Source: Camillea tinctor (Eukaryota > Ascomycota > Sordariomycetes > Xylariales > Xylariaceae). Taken from it: a stretch of DNA of 64,000 nt. Position 1 is the first letter of the stretch. The number at the start of each line of letters is the position of its first letter. Shown in pieces: positions 1 to 12,362 of the stretch. The DNA is taken from NCBI GenBank assembly GCA_022578605.1, contig MU394051.1:1475664-1539663 (forward strand), given 5' to 3'. The notes under the pieces were generated by a model. The model was not told the origin of the DNA. It was given only the letters and a program-made list of their open reading frames with translations, and searched no databases. The position numbers and the translations under genes were made by a program.

Positions 1-711
1 ACCGGGGGAGGCCCGGAGATACGACGCCACGAGGCGCATCTGCGCGGGGCGCAGCGGCGGCGCGGTGGCGAGCGACTCGAGGTGCGTGTTGCAGAGGCGG
101 ACCCTCCGCTTCTCCTTCCCCCCGTCGCTGCTGCTACGCACCAGCACGTCCGTGAACAGCGCGTCCCGCTCCATCCGCGTCTGCGCGTAGTGCACGCGGA
201 AGCAGGCCCCCAGGGGCAGCAGCCGGCGGTCCACCAGCGTCGTCGTGCCGTAGTGGCCCGACCCCCAGTGCGCGCCGTCGCGGTCGGTCACCGCGAAGCG
301 CGAGCGCACCCACGCCGCCGCCCCGATGGTGGCGAGGTCCGAGGCCACGCACTCTTGCAGGTAGATGACTACGCCCGTGGCGGGAGAGGAGGAGGAGGAG
401 GAGGAGGAGGAGGGAGGGTCGAAGTGCGCGCGCACGAGGGACTCGAGGTGCGATAGCGCGGCTTCCATGCGCGGCTGCGCGTGCGGGAGCATGAAGTCGA
501 TGTTCCAGCTGTAGAGCGCAAGGCGGGTGATGGGGTCGGTATCCTCGGAGGAGGTAATGGGGGTTTGCTGCATGGGCTCCCAGTCCTGTTTCGTGCTGTC
601 GAAGATGTAGTACGGCTGCGGGTATGGCTCGTCGGGCTTCCACGGCACGGAGGAGAGCGGCTTGCGCATCTCCTCATTGCGCTGGACGGCTTTCTTGAAG
701 AGCTCGAGCAT
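1..711 (-). CDS. Endonuclease/exonuclease/phosphatase family protein, TDP2-like (5' part, cut by left edge)
   Basis: Reading from the ATG at 711 the minus strand is open for 237 codons to the window edge, so the 3' part is missing. Visible EEP-fold motifs in order: YSWNID (metal-binding Asn about residue 70), VVIYLQEC (catalytic metal-binding Glu about residue 120), GSGHYGTTTLVD, and CNTHLES. This order is that of Mg-dependent phosphodiesterases of the tyrosyl-DNA phosphodiesterase 2 type, which remove 5'-tyrosyl adducts left by topoisomerase II; that activity is family knowledge and was not tested here. The final Asp/His catalytic motif would lie beyond the edge. A run of nine serines, encoded by a (TCC)n tract at about 386-413, sits between the first two motifs and is probably a variable linker. 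No intron is needed in the visible part. It could also be a generic EEP-domain protein rather than a true TDP2. Confidence 0.75.
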   Translation of the reverse strand, partial: MLELFKKAVQRNEEMRKPLSSVPWKPDEPYPQPYYIFDSTKQDWEPMQQTPITSSEDTDPITRLALYSWNIDFMLPHAQPRMEAALSHLESLVRAHFDPPSSSSSSSSSPATGVVIYLQECVASDLATIGAAAWVRSRFAVTDRDGAHWGSGHYGTTTLVDRRLLPLGACFRVHYAQTRMERDALFTDVLVRSSSDGGKEKRRVRLCNTHLESLATAPPLRPAQMRLVASYLRASPG

Positions 712-3700
712 ATTTGTTTTATTCGTGTTGTTATTGTTGATGATGGTGCTGTTCTTATCGCTGCCACTGACTGTTATTTGTACTGACGATGGTGGCGATA
801 GCGCAGTGTTACCGGCTGCTCCGAACAACTCGATAACTCGCTGCGTTGCTCTTGCTAGACTTCCAAGCCAGACTAAAGAAACTACGTTATATCTAGGTAA
901 TCAACCGCAGGATTTCAATGTATATGAAGGTTCTTGAAGTTAAGAATAATTGCCTAATTAGGTAGGTTAGTGCTATCTCGAAGTTGTTAGATGGCCTATG
1001 TAGGTATGTAAGTAAGCTCTAGCGGAAGCTCCTTCTAGGCAAGCTAGGGAGGAGCTGTGACGTTTACGTGCCGCCCGAACCCCGGCGCCGGGTCTCCACT
1101 TAGCAAGGTTTCGGGCCGAAGCCGAAAGCCTATGAACTCGCAGACAGGACTACATACCTGTACCTGCTTATTAAGAGGGGAATCCCGTTAATCGTCAAAG
1201 TTTATTAGGCACTTATATACTACCCTTATGCGTATATAATCCTAATCCATATTCTTTGAAATGGTTTAATGGTTACTAGTTGATATAAGATAATAGCTTA
1301 GGGTTATCTTGATCTTGATTGAGCAACATTTCTGTTGCTCGATATTTCACTCAACTTACAACTACATCTTCTTGCCAACAGTCCGTCACTTTGAAACACG
1401 ATATACTCTTGGCCGCAACATCCTGCGTGCGACGTTGCAAAAGCCTTCCTACTAACATAAGTTCTAACTACCGTGGTTAAATAGCTGTCTCGTATTTGCT
1501 TACTCTTTTCTTTTTCTACCCCTTTTCTATCGCTTTACTGTTCCCTATTTGGACATCTCGCACTGCATACTTCTTAAGAGTCCTCGTTATGTTTATCCGA
1601 CTTCTCCTCCCCCGTTTTCCTTCCCCTGTTAATGTTCTCTCCCCATTTTCTCTAGCCTTACCTTTTTAATCTATGATCTGACCATATACTTGCCTATTTA
1701 ATAACATCAATTTTTTACACTTGTGAGGCAATGATGTAGCATCAAGGCTCTCATTAGGTAATTTGGATCATCCTGGCCTAGACGTTTCGGTAGTCCGTTT
1801 AGACTAAGCTCTGTTTGTCATAACTTCGTACCATAACATAGAGTTCCATGGTAAAACCATGCTCTGTCGTAACCTAATAGGGATCTGTACTTGGTCTCTA
1901 TAGGTGTTGGAGAAAGCTCGCGAAATCGGGGGCCCGGCTCTCTTTTGTGTTAACATCAGTCGCCAGTCTTGGTGTGCCAAGCATGTCTGACATGTCGAAA
2001 ACTGACACGACGATATGTCACTGGACAAGAAGAATTGGACAAGATGTGCAGCTGCTCGCCAAGCTTTTCTCCTTTCTCCTACATATCCCCATTGAACTTG
2101 GCTTGAGCCACAAAACCTGGTGGTAAAGCAAGGGTGTCTATCCTACAGAACATATGCCGGTGTATTTGACGACCATTTAGACAACCAGCACATGAGATAT
2201 TGGATGCCTCAACCCTTATTTCGAACTGTAGATCCTACTTCCAATCCTAAACTAGATCATCTCCAAGCATAGCCCGTTTCTCAACCGAGACTGTCCAAGT
2301 TTTATCTTGGTACTGACAGCTTATTAGGGCAATCATCCCGGCTGGAAATATTTGACGCGCTTAGCTACATGCCTTTAGAGCTCCTATAAGCGATGTTTCT
2401 ATATGCTCGTGTATTTTGATTCGCTTCTCCTCGGGTTAGTTCAATGCCGCAGATATCTGCGGTGGTACGGGTGACCTAATCTGCAGGAGATGTAGAGGCA
2501 GTGTACTTTATACCTACGTCCATGGTTCCATTCTCCCCTTCGGGCAGCAGACACCTTGCAACGCATGCCTAGCCTTTCTCTCTGACCGCAACTCGCAAAG
2601 GCACCGTATATCAAATCGTTAACCTAGGCCCCTACTGGCGTAACACAGCTGATTTTATGTGCGCCGAGTAGCGTTACTGCTGACTAGGGGTGCCTAGCCG
2701 TGACGTGCGTCGAACCCCTGAGAGTATGGGGATGCGGAGAATTCGGGTACGGACGCAGATCCATAATGCCCCGTTAAGATAAAAGCCGGGGAGAAGGGGT
2801 ATAGCAGACCATCAGTGTTCGGAGGTCTGCAATGTACCTAGAAGCTCTTCCCTCTTCTTTTCGACTATTCGGCGATTATTATTATCACATCATTATCATC
2901 ATATCATATATACGTTATAGGGGAAGGGGGGAAAGAGGGAGGGTTTCCCGGCATCTAGGAGACTGGACTGACATATTCTACCTTCTGAAAGAGGAAAGCT
3001 TCGGAAAAACGGAAAGACCAGATAGACTGTTCGGATCATCACCCGAAACCCGCGATCCTACACCGCGCGCGCGTCTAGAACTCCCGGGGCTCCAACTCGG
3101 TAGAGTCGGAGTTTGCTTCGCTAAGTCGGAGGTCTAGGCCAGGTTAATAGCTATATCGTAGGATATTCATGAAGCCCTCCAGTTCGGGACATACTCTTGG
3201 CCTATTCGAGACCATCGCGGTTGCGTTCGGATAGTTTCTCGGCCAGCCGCTCCTGGATGCACCCCATACCCCGATGTGTAGCGATGTGATAGACGGAGAA
3301 GACTCTGAGTTGCTCATAACGAGTCCTTGAAATATGCTATTGCTAAGCCGCAAACCCGCCGGGTATCATGAAGTGAGTTCTCTAGTTCAGCTTGGAGATT
3401 CCTCTCAGGGTAAGATGGATCGTCTGGCTCCTTAGTCTAATATAAGGAACGAGAGATTTTAGGATGTTGGTAACGTTAAACTCCTAAGTCATTAGACAGA
3501 GCTATTATTCAACCACCTATAAGATAGAATTACTTTTCACTTTCCTATTGCTTGGCTCTTTGTTATTTAGACTGGGATGAGGCTATAAGGCTTAGAAGCG
3601 TATTAAATGTAGGCAGCATAGGGGGTCTCTAGCAACATTATTTTCATGATGTAAAAATTATAATCCTGAAATTGTAGGCTGACACTTCTTCTCCATCTAG

Positions 3701-4206
3701 CATGGTGTATGCAACGTACAGAGCGGGTTATTGGACGGTTGTGGTGGATATGTTTTGAGCACGCATATGATCCGGAAACGTCTAAGAGGACGATAATGCC
3801 AGTAGCGATCAGGAAGAAAACAATCCGGGGCCAAGTGTCCCAGCTTCCCTAAACCAATAAATTAGTTATCTACCCGAGTGGCTCAAGGAATATCAGCCGC
3901 TACAAGATACGCAAACCCACGATAATATCACATAGGGAAACCCCTCGAGTGGGCTATACTCTTGCGCAACCGGAGTTTTCTTAAACTCGAAAGAAGGTGA
4001 TATCAAATGAAGTAGTCACTTAAACATTTCTATTTAGTGTGTGTGATTGGCGTGTCATGAGAGTATGGGATATCCAATCCTAGGTATCGATTCTCCCCCC
4101 TATCCAGTACAGTATTTCCAATGAAAAGGTAAAAAGAAAAATGAAAGCAAGGAAAAGAAAATTGCCCAATGGTCAGCACCTCTATAAGCTGTATCATCCA
4201 TGTATC
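712..4206. other. Gene-empty AT-rich intergenic region
   Basis: About 3.5 kb without a supported gene. The open frames here are short, lack recognisable motifs and have no plausible splicing partners. The stretch is rich in TAGGTA/TACCTA-type words (for example near 958-972 and 995-1008) and has some GC-richer islets (1060-1140, 3050-3130). It may contain decayed repeats, but no transposase or reverse transcriptase similarity is visible. Confidence 0.6.
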
Positions 4207-5722
4207 TTAATTCTTCTCGAGCACTTCATCGAAAATCTTCTTCAGCTCCTTCCCGCTAGCCTTCGCTGTCCGTTTCTGTCCGTTCTTGTAATCGACATAG
4301 GTACAGCCAAAACGGGTTTCGTAGCCCTCGGCCCACTCAAAGTTGTCCATCAACGACCATGCCATGTACCCCTTCACCTTACAGCCATCTTCGCTCACAG
4401 CTTTTGCCATTGCATGAACGTATGTTCGGAAGTAGTCAACGCGAAACTGGTCGTTAAGGATATCTTCTGGCGATAGATCATTTTCGCCTTTGATACTGGT
4501 ACCGTTCTCCGTCACATAGATGTCGGGGTAGCCGTAGCGTTTACTGAGCCAATTGATGAGAAGACGGAAACCCTCGGGATTTGGGCGCAGCCAAAAGGAC
4601 TGTGTCTCAGGGCCAATGCAGTTGCCATGTTTATCGGTAGAATGTGTCGTGAGGTTACCGAGGAAGTCCTCTGGCGCCGGAGTGCCGGTCCCATGCTTGA
4701 CGTAGTCAGCTGTGTAATGATTCATACCGTAGAAATCATTGGAGCCCTTAACGAGCGCCTCCTCTTCCGGGGTGAACTCGGGAAGCCGGTCGCCAAGTTG
4801 TTTGCGCATCGAGTCTGGATATTTGCCGAAGTACACCGGGTCAGCGAACCAAGAGATGGCAAATTCGATCTTGCGGTTAGCAGCTTCAACGTCCTCTGGA
4901 TCCTCCGGGTCCCATGGGTAGGCGTAATCCCCGTTCAGAGTAATACCAATCTGGCCTTTATCTTTGGGTTTGAACTCCTCTCGGTAAACTTTCACAGCCC
5001 GACCATGAGCAACCAGTAGGTTATGACCGACGATCCAAGGCTCCCGGCTTGAGTCGCCAACAGCAGACTTCTTGCGGTCCGAAGTATGCCCAGGTGCGAA
5101 GTAACCAGTGCTGTAACCCAAGACCGAGCTGCAAAAGGGTTCATTGAAAGTAATCCAGTTCTTGCACTTGGGAATCGACTTGAAGACCAGACGGGCATAG
5201 TTCTCAAAGTCGAGTGGAAACTCCTTCCTGTTTAGAAGGCCCCCGTATCGTTTATCAAGAGCATCAGGAACGTCCCAGTGGAGCAACGTGATGAAAGGCA
5301 CAATGTCTGCAGCGAGCAGATCATCAACAAATTTCACATAGTGGTCGATACCGGCCTGGTTGATGGGGTCATTTCGACCACCCAACGGGATGATACGGCA
5401 CCACGATAGAGAGAAACGGTAGCATTTAGCACCAAGGCTCTTCAGAAGCGCGATGTCCTCAGCAGTGCGATTATATGAATCACAGGCCACAGACCCATCG
5501 GTTTTATCGGCAATTTTTCCGGGGATAGCGCAGAAGGTGTCCCAAATGGATGGGCCCCGGCCATCTTGTTCAGTGGCCCCCTCGACCTGGTAGCTGGTAG
5601 TGGAGTAACGGGTTAGTCCAAGAATTCTCTGGTCACAGCATCTTGAGAGACGTGTGGGGAGGGGTAGGGGGGACTCACGCAGCCGTTGCAAAGCCCCAGG
5701 TGAAGTCTGAAGGTAGAGACAT
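4207..5722 (-). CDS. GH1 beta-glucosidase, intracellular
   Basis: Two exons: 5722-5679 and 5593-4207, with an 85-nt GTGAGT...CAG intron. The splice restores the canonical GH1 start (MSLPSDFTWGFATAA then YQVEG) and yields 476 aa, the usual length for a single-domain family 1 glycosidase. Catalytic acid/base is Glu of the TFNEPF motif (about residue 166); the nucleophile is Glu of YVTENGTS (about residue 377). The aglycone-side motifs LLHWDVP and SLMDNFEWAEGY are also present. There is no signal peptide, so a cytosolic enzyme hydrolysing cellobiose or short beta-glucosides after import is expected, like the intracellular GH1 enzymes of other cellulolytic ascomycetes. The unspliced frame also starts with an ATG inside the intron, but that version lacks the conserved N-terminal beta-strand. 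It stands alone between two gene-empty stretches. Confidence 0.93.
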
Positions 5723-7178
5723 GTTGCAAATAGCTAAGAGGGTGCAAGATGGAGAAGAAGTATGTATTTTTTGGCTAAGCTATTCTGAAGTCCTTTCGAA
5801 CGTTTTGATCTCGCCCGGGAGAATGGATAATTGGCTCTAAACCAAGCTAAGAGTTACGGACGGTTTCTCAAGCTAGGGGCCAGAGAACAGGCAGGGTTAG
5901 AATGGTCAAACATGCTGCTCGACAAATAACGGAAAACGGGCTATCCTTATATGTTCGCGATATCTCTTGTGACAGACGAAACCTGCCAGCACTAGAAGAT
6001 CATACTAGTGTTTCCTGTGATAATGTACTTACCCAATTCTCCCATATCGGACCGTGACGACCGAGGACAACAGGCTTGTATGATGATGGCTGCTCTCCAA
6101 ACACTATCCATGCCACAACAACGATCTCCGCCGCGGGGTAATTGGAGCTACTCTGGGTGCTTTCATGCTACTATCAAGACCGTCTGTAGGCAAATAGTCG
6201 CGGCGTCTAATTCGATCCACATAAAGAGAAAATCCCCACAGCAAATTTCTCCGTTGCGGCAACTTCGCTCTCTACCAGCGACGGCCCGTCTCTCCGGAAA
6301 GGTGAAGAACATGTGAGCTCCCACACCCCCCCTTCTGCCCACCTCGTTAGCCCTTCATGCGACCTAGAACCGTCAAACCCTCGGACAAGCAGCCGAGTGG
6401 ATAGCACGTTATAGTCGCATTTGGCGATCGCCGTTCCTTGGATTCGGGATAGTATCCAATTGATGAGTGGTTGCGCTGGTCTCTGACCGACCATGGTTAC
6501 AGATTTGAAGTCTCTTGTTTCTTCTCTTATGCGCCCGTCCCCTGACCTGGTCCACATATAAGGAGTAATAAACGGCATGTAGTTCGGAAAAGCCTCGCCA
6601 GGAGACAGAGGACCCTGGAAAGCTACCTTGCTGCTTCAAAGTTGAAGAACGGTTAATGCACGCCACTTCCCGAAGCGCAGATATACAATATCGTGTTATA
6701 CATCGATTTTGCGGAATCTTGCTTTCCTATATCCATTCAATGTATGCCATGCTGAAGATCTATTACCAAAGCCACGAGAGCAATTCCACACCTAGCTGCG
6801 TAAAACCTACCCGATTTTTTTATTTCTTTTTTTCTTTTTTTTTTTCTTTTTTTTTTCACTTACCCTCCCAACTCCTCATTCGGTGTAAATTATTTCCCCC
6901 ACCCGGAGTAAATGCACGATCGTCTTTTGAACCTTGGCATGTCGATATTATAGATGAATGCATTCGATACGAGGGGTAGCTATCGCCTAGCTATCGTCAT
7001 AGCGGAATCAAAGGCAATATGTGAAGTCCTGCTGAAGGAGAGACGGCTCAGAACACCGACAAGGACAAGGAAGCTATCAGCAGGTATCTTCTGAAAACGG
7101 GTATCTTGCTTGCTTGTATTATTGTCCTACTTTCGGGCAGAGGACAAATCTAAGCCCTCCTACAGTCAAATCACAATG
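5723..7178. other. Intergenic region without supported genes
   Basis: The upstream region of the GH1 gene plus further AT-rich DNA. Overlapping minus-strand frames at 6207-6666 show no family motifs and no splice structure. A pyrimidine tract interrupted by C occurs at about 6815-6856. Nothing else is recognised. Confidence 0.5.
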
Positions 7179-8004
7179 TTAGACAACACGACTAGGACCA
7201 GGGTGGTCATCGCCTTCATCCTCTACCTCTCCACGTTTTCTTTTACCTGTTGTGGATGATTCTGAGGGGGAGGCTTCTGCCTCGTTGTCGGGCTCGTCGT
7301 TGCCCGTCCATTCGGTGACCTCGAACTCAACGCGTACTCGGCCGTCACGACTCTGGTGCACAGTTTTCGTAGTATGCATGTTACCCAAACGGCTGCCGGA
7401 GATCAGGGTCTCAAACCAAGGAATAGTGGTAATGTCGCGACCGACCAGCTGCGAGGATTGGTTGGAGGGGTTGACAGATGCGGTCGCAGGTGCCGTGTTC
7501 ATATCGTCTGACGCGGACTCGTCGGGAATCAGACCCATTTCTTCTAGGCCATGCAGATCTTCTGTCAGGAGGCTGCCAAGGGTCAATTGGATGTAATCAG
7601 CCTCGCTTCTCGGTTGCTCGGTCCAATAGGAGAGGGGAGTGCCGCAGAATCCACAGAAGTTCCTCCTGGTATATTGCTCGGCAGGATGTGAGTAGACACG
7701 TCGAATGGTAGTCGTCGTCTCGTCGGGGAAGAATGCAAAGGTCTGGCTGTGGTACCACGACAGCGGGACACGAATGAAGGCAGAGAGAGGGGCCGCAGAG
7801 GCGATTCCTGAGTAGCAGCAGGTGGGATTAGCCTACAGGTAAACGAATAGGATGAGTATTGCCAAGCTTACGGTGACTGGCATCCGAGTCGAAGAGGACT
7901 TGAGCCGCTTCGGATGTGGTGCTGGGGATCTGAATGATATACTGGTTCCGACCACAGTGACAGCTGCCCCGCAAGGCTCTGTCGTGGGGGCTTGTGCTCG
8001 TCAT
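7179..8004 (-). CDS. CENP-V/GFA-domain (Mss4-like fold) protein, diverged
   Basis: Two exons, 8004-7872 and 7807-7179, with a 64-nt GTAAGC...CAG intron. The join gives 253 aa in frame. The N-terminus carries the zinc-binding GSCHCGRN motif (Cys15, Cys17) and the distal pair is FCGFCG (Cys96, Cys99), which define the CENP-V/GFA domain (glutathione-dependent formaldehyde-activating enzyme fold). The central cysteine cluster that holds the catalytic zinc in the classical enzymes is replaced by HRIASAAPLSAFIRVP, so formaldehyde activation is doubtful; a structural or binding role is more likely. The C-terminal 60 residues are acidic and disordered-looking and contain a basic GKRKR patch that could be a nuclear signal. 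Substrate unknown. Confidence 0.82.
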
Positions 8005-8907
8005 ATTGGTTGGTAAAATTAAAGTAGGTTATATGGGTTTTTATATTACTCTCCCCTTGTCTCTCTCTCTCTCTTTAGTAGTTTTCCTCAGTGTCACCTT
8101 TTCTTTGGTTGGTTGTTGTATTGTTGTTGTTGTCACTGTTGACCGTTTCCCTGAAGTTCGAGAATATGAAGTAGAGGGAGGAGGGAAAGATATGATGCTC
8201 AAGGGAAGAAAGAAAAAAGTATGTGTTTGTAGTAGTTGTAGTTCAAGTTGTAATTGTCAGTGTATTCAAAAGGTGAGGAAGAAATGAAGTGGGAAAATCT
8301 AGGTAAGTAGCTAAGGTTATCTATCAATCGATGATTAGGTATTTAAAAAGGGCAGTGGGATGCTGGAACACGGAAACTTTTTAAGGTTTTGGAAGCTTCC
8401 CAGTTTCGATGCCAAACAATTAGGAGATGCTTCTTGCCATACCATAAGAAAGCTTAAAAAAAAAGTTGGGGTACAGTAGCGTTAAGCCTAGGCGCATCAT
8501 AGGTGGGTTTCTCTCACTTACAGGTGCATTGTAGGAATTTCTAGCATTTTCCTTTGTCATGCTTGCTGCTTCTATTTCTATTTCCATCCTCTTCTTCCCT
8601 TTAGTGAGTGGATCTCATATCTAACCTAGTACCTAACCAAGTACCTGGTGATGTAATGATGTAGTGTATCAGTCAACACCCAATTACACGCACTACACTA
8701 AATACACCACACCTGATAGTGTAGCTTGGGGTTACATTACGCAGGTTATGATAAATCCGAGCTATTCACAACTTACATACACTGCACGTGGAGTTGCAAT
8801 ATGTAGATTAGTACTACAGTTAAGAAATACCATCTATCTTTATTCCCAACTCCCCATCCCATTTCTAACCACCAAACTTGAAGTCAACAACCCCGGCTAT
8901 TTATTTA
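8005..8907. other. Intergenic, low-complexity
   Basis: Promoter side of the CENP-V/GFA-like gene and the 3' side of the Rch1-like gene. It contains a CT run (about 8059-8075) and TTG/TTGT-rich sequence near 8100-8140. No gene is supported. Confidence 0.5.
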
Positions 8908-10525
8908 TCATTTCCCTTCTACGGTTTTCTCCTCAACCGGCTCAGATACACCCCTTCTTTCTTCCTCCTCGTCATTTGCATTGCAGGTGGCATCTCGAAT
9001 TCCTCGCTGGTTGACCAGTTCTGCCTGCTCGTTGGTAACGGCAGACTCAACATCTGAGTGCCCCTTCGACGTCCGCTCAAGCCACCATCTAAAGAATATA
9101 GTAAAGAATTGGGCAATAAACACTTGTTCTACCGTATACAGAAGTACTGGAACCTGGATCGATGCCACTGTGAGATTGTCTAGTTGAGACCACATAGCAG
9201 AAACTAGAGGAATCCCAACACTCGTCGTCTTGGCGGCACCGCAGAAACAAACTGCCACCACATGTATCCCTTCCATCCTTTTCACAGTAACTGCTCGCCT
9301 TGCCACCGGAGGCAAATGCAGCCCGGCTTTGGAGTCAGCAACATGACCATTGACAAAACTTACTAGAGGCCGTGGTGGAGAGGCTATCCAGAAGCAGATG
9401 GCCGTGAATAGGAGGTACTCTGCAATATTCATGAAGACATTAAATATTATTGAGGATTTTGGTGTTCGGGTTAGAGCTCCCGTCTCAAATGCTCCCGAGA
9501 ACGTTGACCTAGGTAGGATATACTTGATTAGCAGCTGACTCTAGATGCTCTAAAGCTTCTCCTATACTCATGTTCTGAACCTGAACAGCACATACCAGAC
9601 CACAAGTGCCATCAAAAAAGAACAGAACTGTGCGAGATAGAATGTTCTCAGAACCCAAGCCACCTGTTTTGGAATGACCCATCGCAGGCCTTGCCCTACT
9701 GCAAGAGGCAGCAAGACACTGAGTCCTAACTGTTGCATTACGTTTGCATACATAGGTCCTAGTGTGCTCGGCTGTGCAGGTCGAAGCGAATCAAACGCAG
9801 GGCCGCTGGGCAAGAATCCGTATATGAGCCATGGCGAGAGAAGGGAGCCAATTACGTTGCCAATCACTACTTCGATAATAGCTGCAGCTTCGTCACCTCC
9901 TGCGTTTCTAGTCATAACAACATTGGACGCGATAGTTGTTGGGATGCAGCTCACTACAACCATGCCGATGATGATACTAGCATCGACAACACCGGAACTC
10001 ACTCCCCCAGCTGCGATGATTATGTGTATTATGACTTGAAAAGATTTCTCTAGGTCAGTGGTCTGTGTAAACATTTTGCATGCTGGGCATGTGATGTGAC
10101 TAACTTAGCTGTATTACTGGGATGAGGACGAGATTGGTACCTTGCACGACAATGTGAAGACGCCAGTTCGTCGCGTGCTCCTTAAGCTTCTCAGGACTTA
10201 GTTGCATGCCATTGATGAAGAAAATGAGACCAATTCCTCCGTACAATATGGAGTATTCGGACCTGATAGTGCCTCCACGAGCCGCAACATCTTCAGCGTG
10301 GCAAATGTTAGTACAATACACACGCATACAACCGGTCCCTTACTCGAACACCATTAGGAGACGCGATAGGAACCCTGGCAACGTACGAGGAAAGAAATAC
10401 CCTAGGACACAAGCTATACCAAAAGCAAAGGTAAGCCAATTGGCCAAGAGAAACCGCGAAAGCTTCCTGGGAACACGGGCAGTCGTGTTTCCTTTAGCTT
10501 CAGGGGTCTCCCTTGAGCTATCCAT
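8908..10525 (-). CDS. Rch1/SLC10A7-like bile acid:sodium symporter family membrane protein
   Basis: Four exons: 10525-10387, 10290-10105, 10049-9596 and 9508-8908; total 459 aa. Every junction is phase-consistent and rebuilds family motifs: YFFPH|VAARGG then [18 protein letters not shown], then [14 protein letters not shown] and the N-terminal side of the last helices ([23 protein letters not shown]). About ten hydrophobic segments are visible, as in the SBF-like (PF13593) proteins. Yeast Rch1 is a plasma-membrane negative regulator of calcium uptake and human SLC10A7 affects Ca homeostasis and glycosylation; transfer of that role is inference. The 90-residue cytosolic C-terminus is acidic and rich in Glu. 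Intron 1 has a perfect TACTAAC branch point. Introns are 96, 55 and 87 nt. Confidence 0.9.
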
Positions 10526-11729
10526 CGTCTGATCGTCTAATTGCCTTTTTTTCTTAACGCTGCGACATATCAGGAGGAATTGCGGAATGGTCTATACCGA
10601 GACTCTAATAAATAGGTATTAACAGGTCGGTTATTGAGCATTTATAGATTCACGTTGAGTCTTTACAGAGTTTACCCCTATAGCTTTAGACAAGACGGGA
10701 GTGTTGTTTTGATAGAAGGTTCTTCCCCGTCCTCGGCCATGCTATAAGCACACCTTGGATCGTTTATTCCCGAGACCCACCATGTCACCATGTCTACATA
10801 CCCGATGTCGCAAAATGGCGATATCAGGGATCATTATGCATCTCAGTGGCGGCCTATAGATTCCGACCAATCTACTCAAAAAAGCTTAACCACGCAAAAA
10901 ACTGCACTTTGTCGTAATAAGGCAGTCATCGGCGACTATAACAACTTCATCTCTTATATGTAACCTCTTTCGAAGATAAAGGAAGTTATGTTAAAAGCTC
11001 CAACCTAGCAGCCCAGATCACTTATCCACGGCATGAATATCTTTGCGCAGGTCAGTACACATGTATATGTAGAACAGCCCAGGAGCGTCTCGGAACCTCA
11101 AGCTACGCCGAGAACACCGACCGGTGTGCATTGTTGTTTAGTCTTCACACGTCCCATCCTCGGAGGGGTTGATATAAAACTTGTAAGACCTCACTTTTCC
11201 CACTCGGATAGAAACTAGGTCTAGATGCCCGTATACGTCGTCACCTTTTGACGAATAGGACACCGCGACCGCCATCATCTGCATCAAGGTCTCGGAAGCG
11301 GGTCAGCCCAGCGGCTACCTATATAGTCATTGGGCAGCTACCATGCATCATCACCCATTATTAGGCTTAAGGACCGCCGTCTTGTTGTGACAAAGACATT
11401 ACGATGAGAGCACATATACAGAGTACAGGAACGAAACACTAGGTTTCCAATATGGGAAACGCGACTTATTCCTGCAAGTGATTTTCAATCTGTGCACCTG
11501 CATGATTTTGACATACAAAGAGGGTAACAAAAAACGAAAGACAATATCGCTTCAAACCATCCAACGCAACATTTGTGGTATCACTAATCCATCGTGCAGC
11601 AAACACAAGCACTCTCATCCCTAACGCTCAACCTCCTAAACTAGGTTCCCTGGCCCTTACAAAGATCCTTCCCCAACTAACTAACGTCTGAACTTAATGG
11701 TTAGACATCCAACTTTCTTCTCTACTTGT
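10526..11729. other. Gene-empty AT-rich stretch
   Basis: About 1.2 kb between the Rch1-like gene and the Gag-like ORF. No open frame has family motifs. If the Gag-like ORF belongs to a retroelement, pol and the 3' LTR would be expected here on the minus strand; none can be recognised. Confidence 0.5.
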
Positions 11730-12362
11730 CTATGACAACTTTCCCTTTGACCACCCCCATGCGAACCGACTTCTACCGGCCCTTCGCTCCTTGGTGTTCC
11801 CAATCCGGCGTCTGGATGCACGAGGGTCCACGGGAACATCCTCTCCCCGTGCCGACCGGTCAGCTTGCTGTCGGTCTTCCTCTTGCGTTTCGGTGGGAGC
11901 GCCTGGCGTACCAGGCAAGGCGGACGGGTCTTTGCATATGCCCCTAATGGCGTCGAGAATAGCCTGGGGGTCCCAGGTTTGTGTTGCCTTGGCCTGAGCA
12001 ACCAGAGGAATGACCAGCTTCTGGAGCTTGGGCTCGAGGCGGAAGTACACATAGTAAAACTGGGCTTCCGCCGAGCCGATGGCTTCACCGTCAACGCGGA
12101 GCTTGCCCTCAACGGCCAGCACCCAGGTGTCGAAGTCGGCTGGCTTCGAGAGCAGAGCAGGGTCCGGGAGGACCGGGCATCGTTGTCGTGGGATGCTTGC
12201 AGCGAGAGCAGCGAGTGCCGTGGTGTATTCAGAGCGGATCCTGTTTTGCTCCGCTCGTAGCTGGCTGGTTTCAGCCGTGAACGCTTCGGTTTGCTTGTCC
12301 ACGGCTATCTGGATGGCCGCCTGAATGGCGGTGTGGATTTGCTGGGCCACAATGTTTGCCAT
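11730..12362 (-). CDS. Gag-like ORF, retrotransposon remnant or domesticated capsid (tentative)
   Basis: An uninterrupted 210-codon frame, markedly more GC-rich than its surroundings. The N-terminal 55 residues are an Ala/Gln-rich amphipathic helix (MANIVAQQIHTAIQAA...), followed by PVLPDPALLSKPADFDTWVLAVEGKL and an aromatic YYVYFRLEPKLQKLVIPLV segment, then TWDPQAILDAI. This layout (coiled N-terminus, a short Pro-rich entry, a conserved Trp in a helix, then a helix with Tyr/Phe) resembles the capsid start of fungal Ty3-type Gag proteins. The zinc knuckle and everything downstream (protease, RT, integrase) are missing; after residue 145 the chain turns Arg/Glu-rich and ends. It may be a truncated relic or a lone domesticated Gag. 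The family assignment is by eye and could be wrong. Confidence 0.45.
   Translation of the reverse strand: MANIVAQQIHTAIQAAIQIAVDKQTEAFTAETSQLRAEQNRIRSEYTTALAALAASIPRQRCPVLPDPALLSKPADFDTWVLAVEGKLRVDGEAIGSAEAQFYYVYFRLEPKLQKLVIPLVAQAKATQTWDPQAILDAIRGICKDPSALPGTPGAPTETQEEDRQQADRSARGEDVPVDPRASRRRIGNTKERRAGRSRFAWGWSKGKLS

Noticed and set aside
6207..6666. Possible gene on minus strand between GH1 and CENP-V/GFA
   Set aside because: Overlapping frames without family motifs, splice sites or codon bias.
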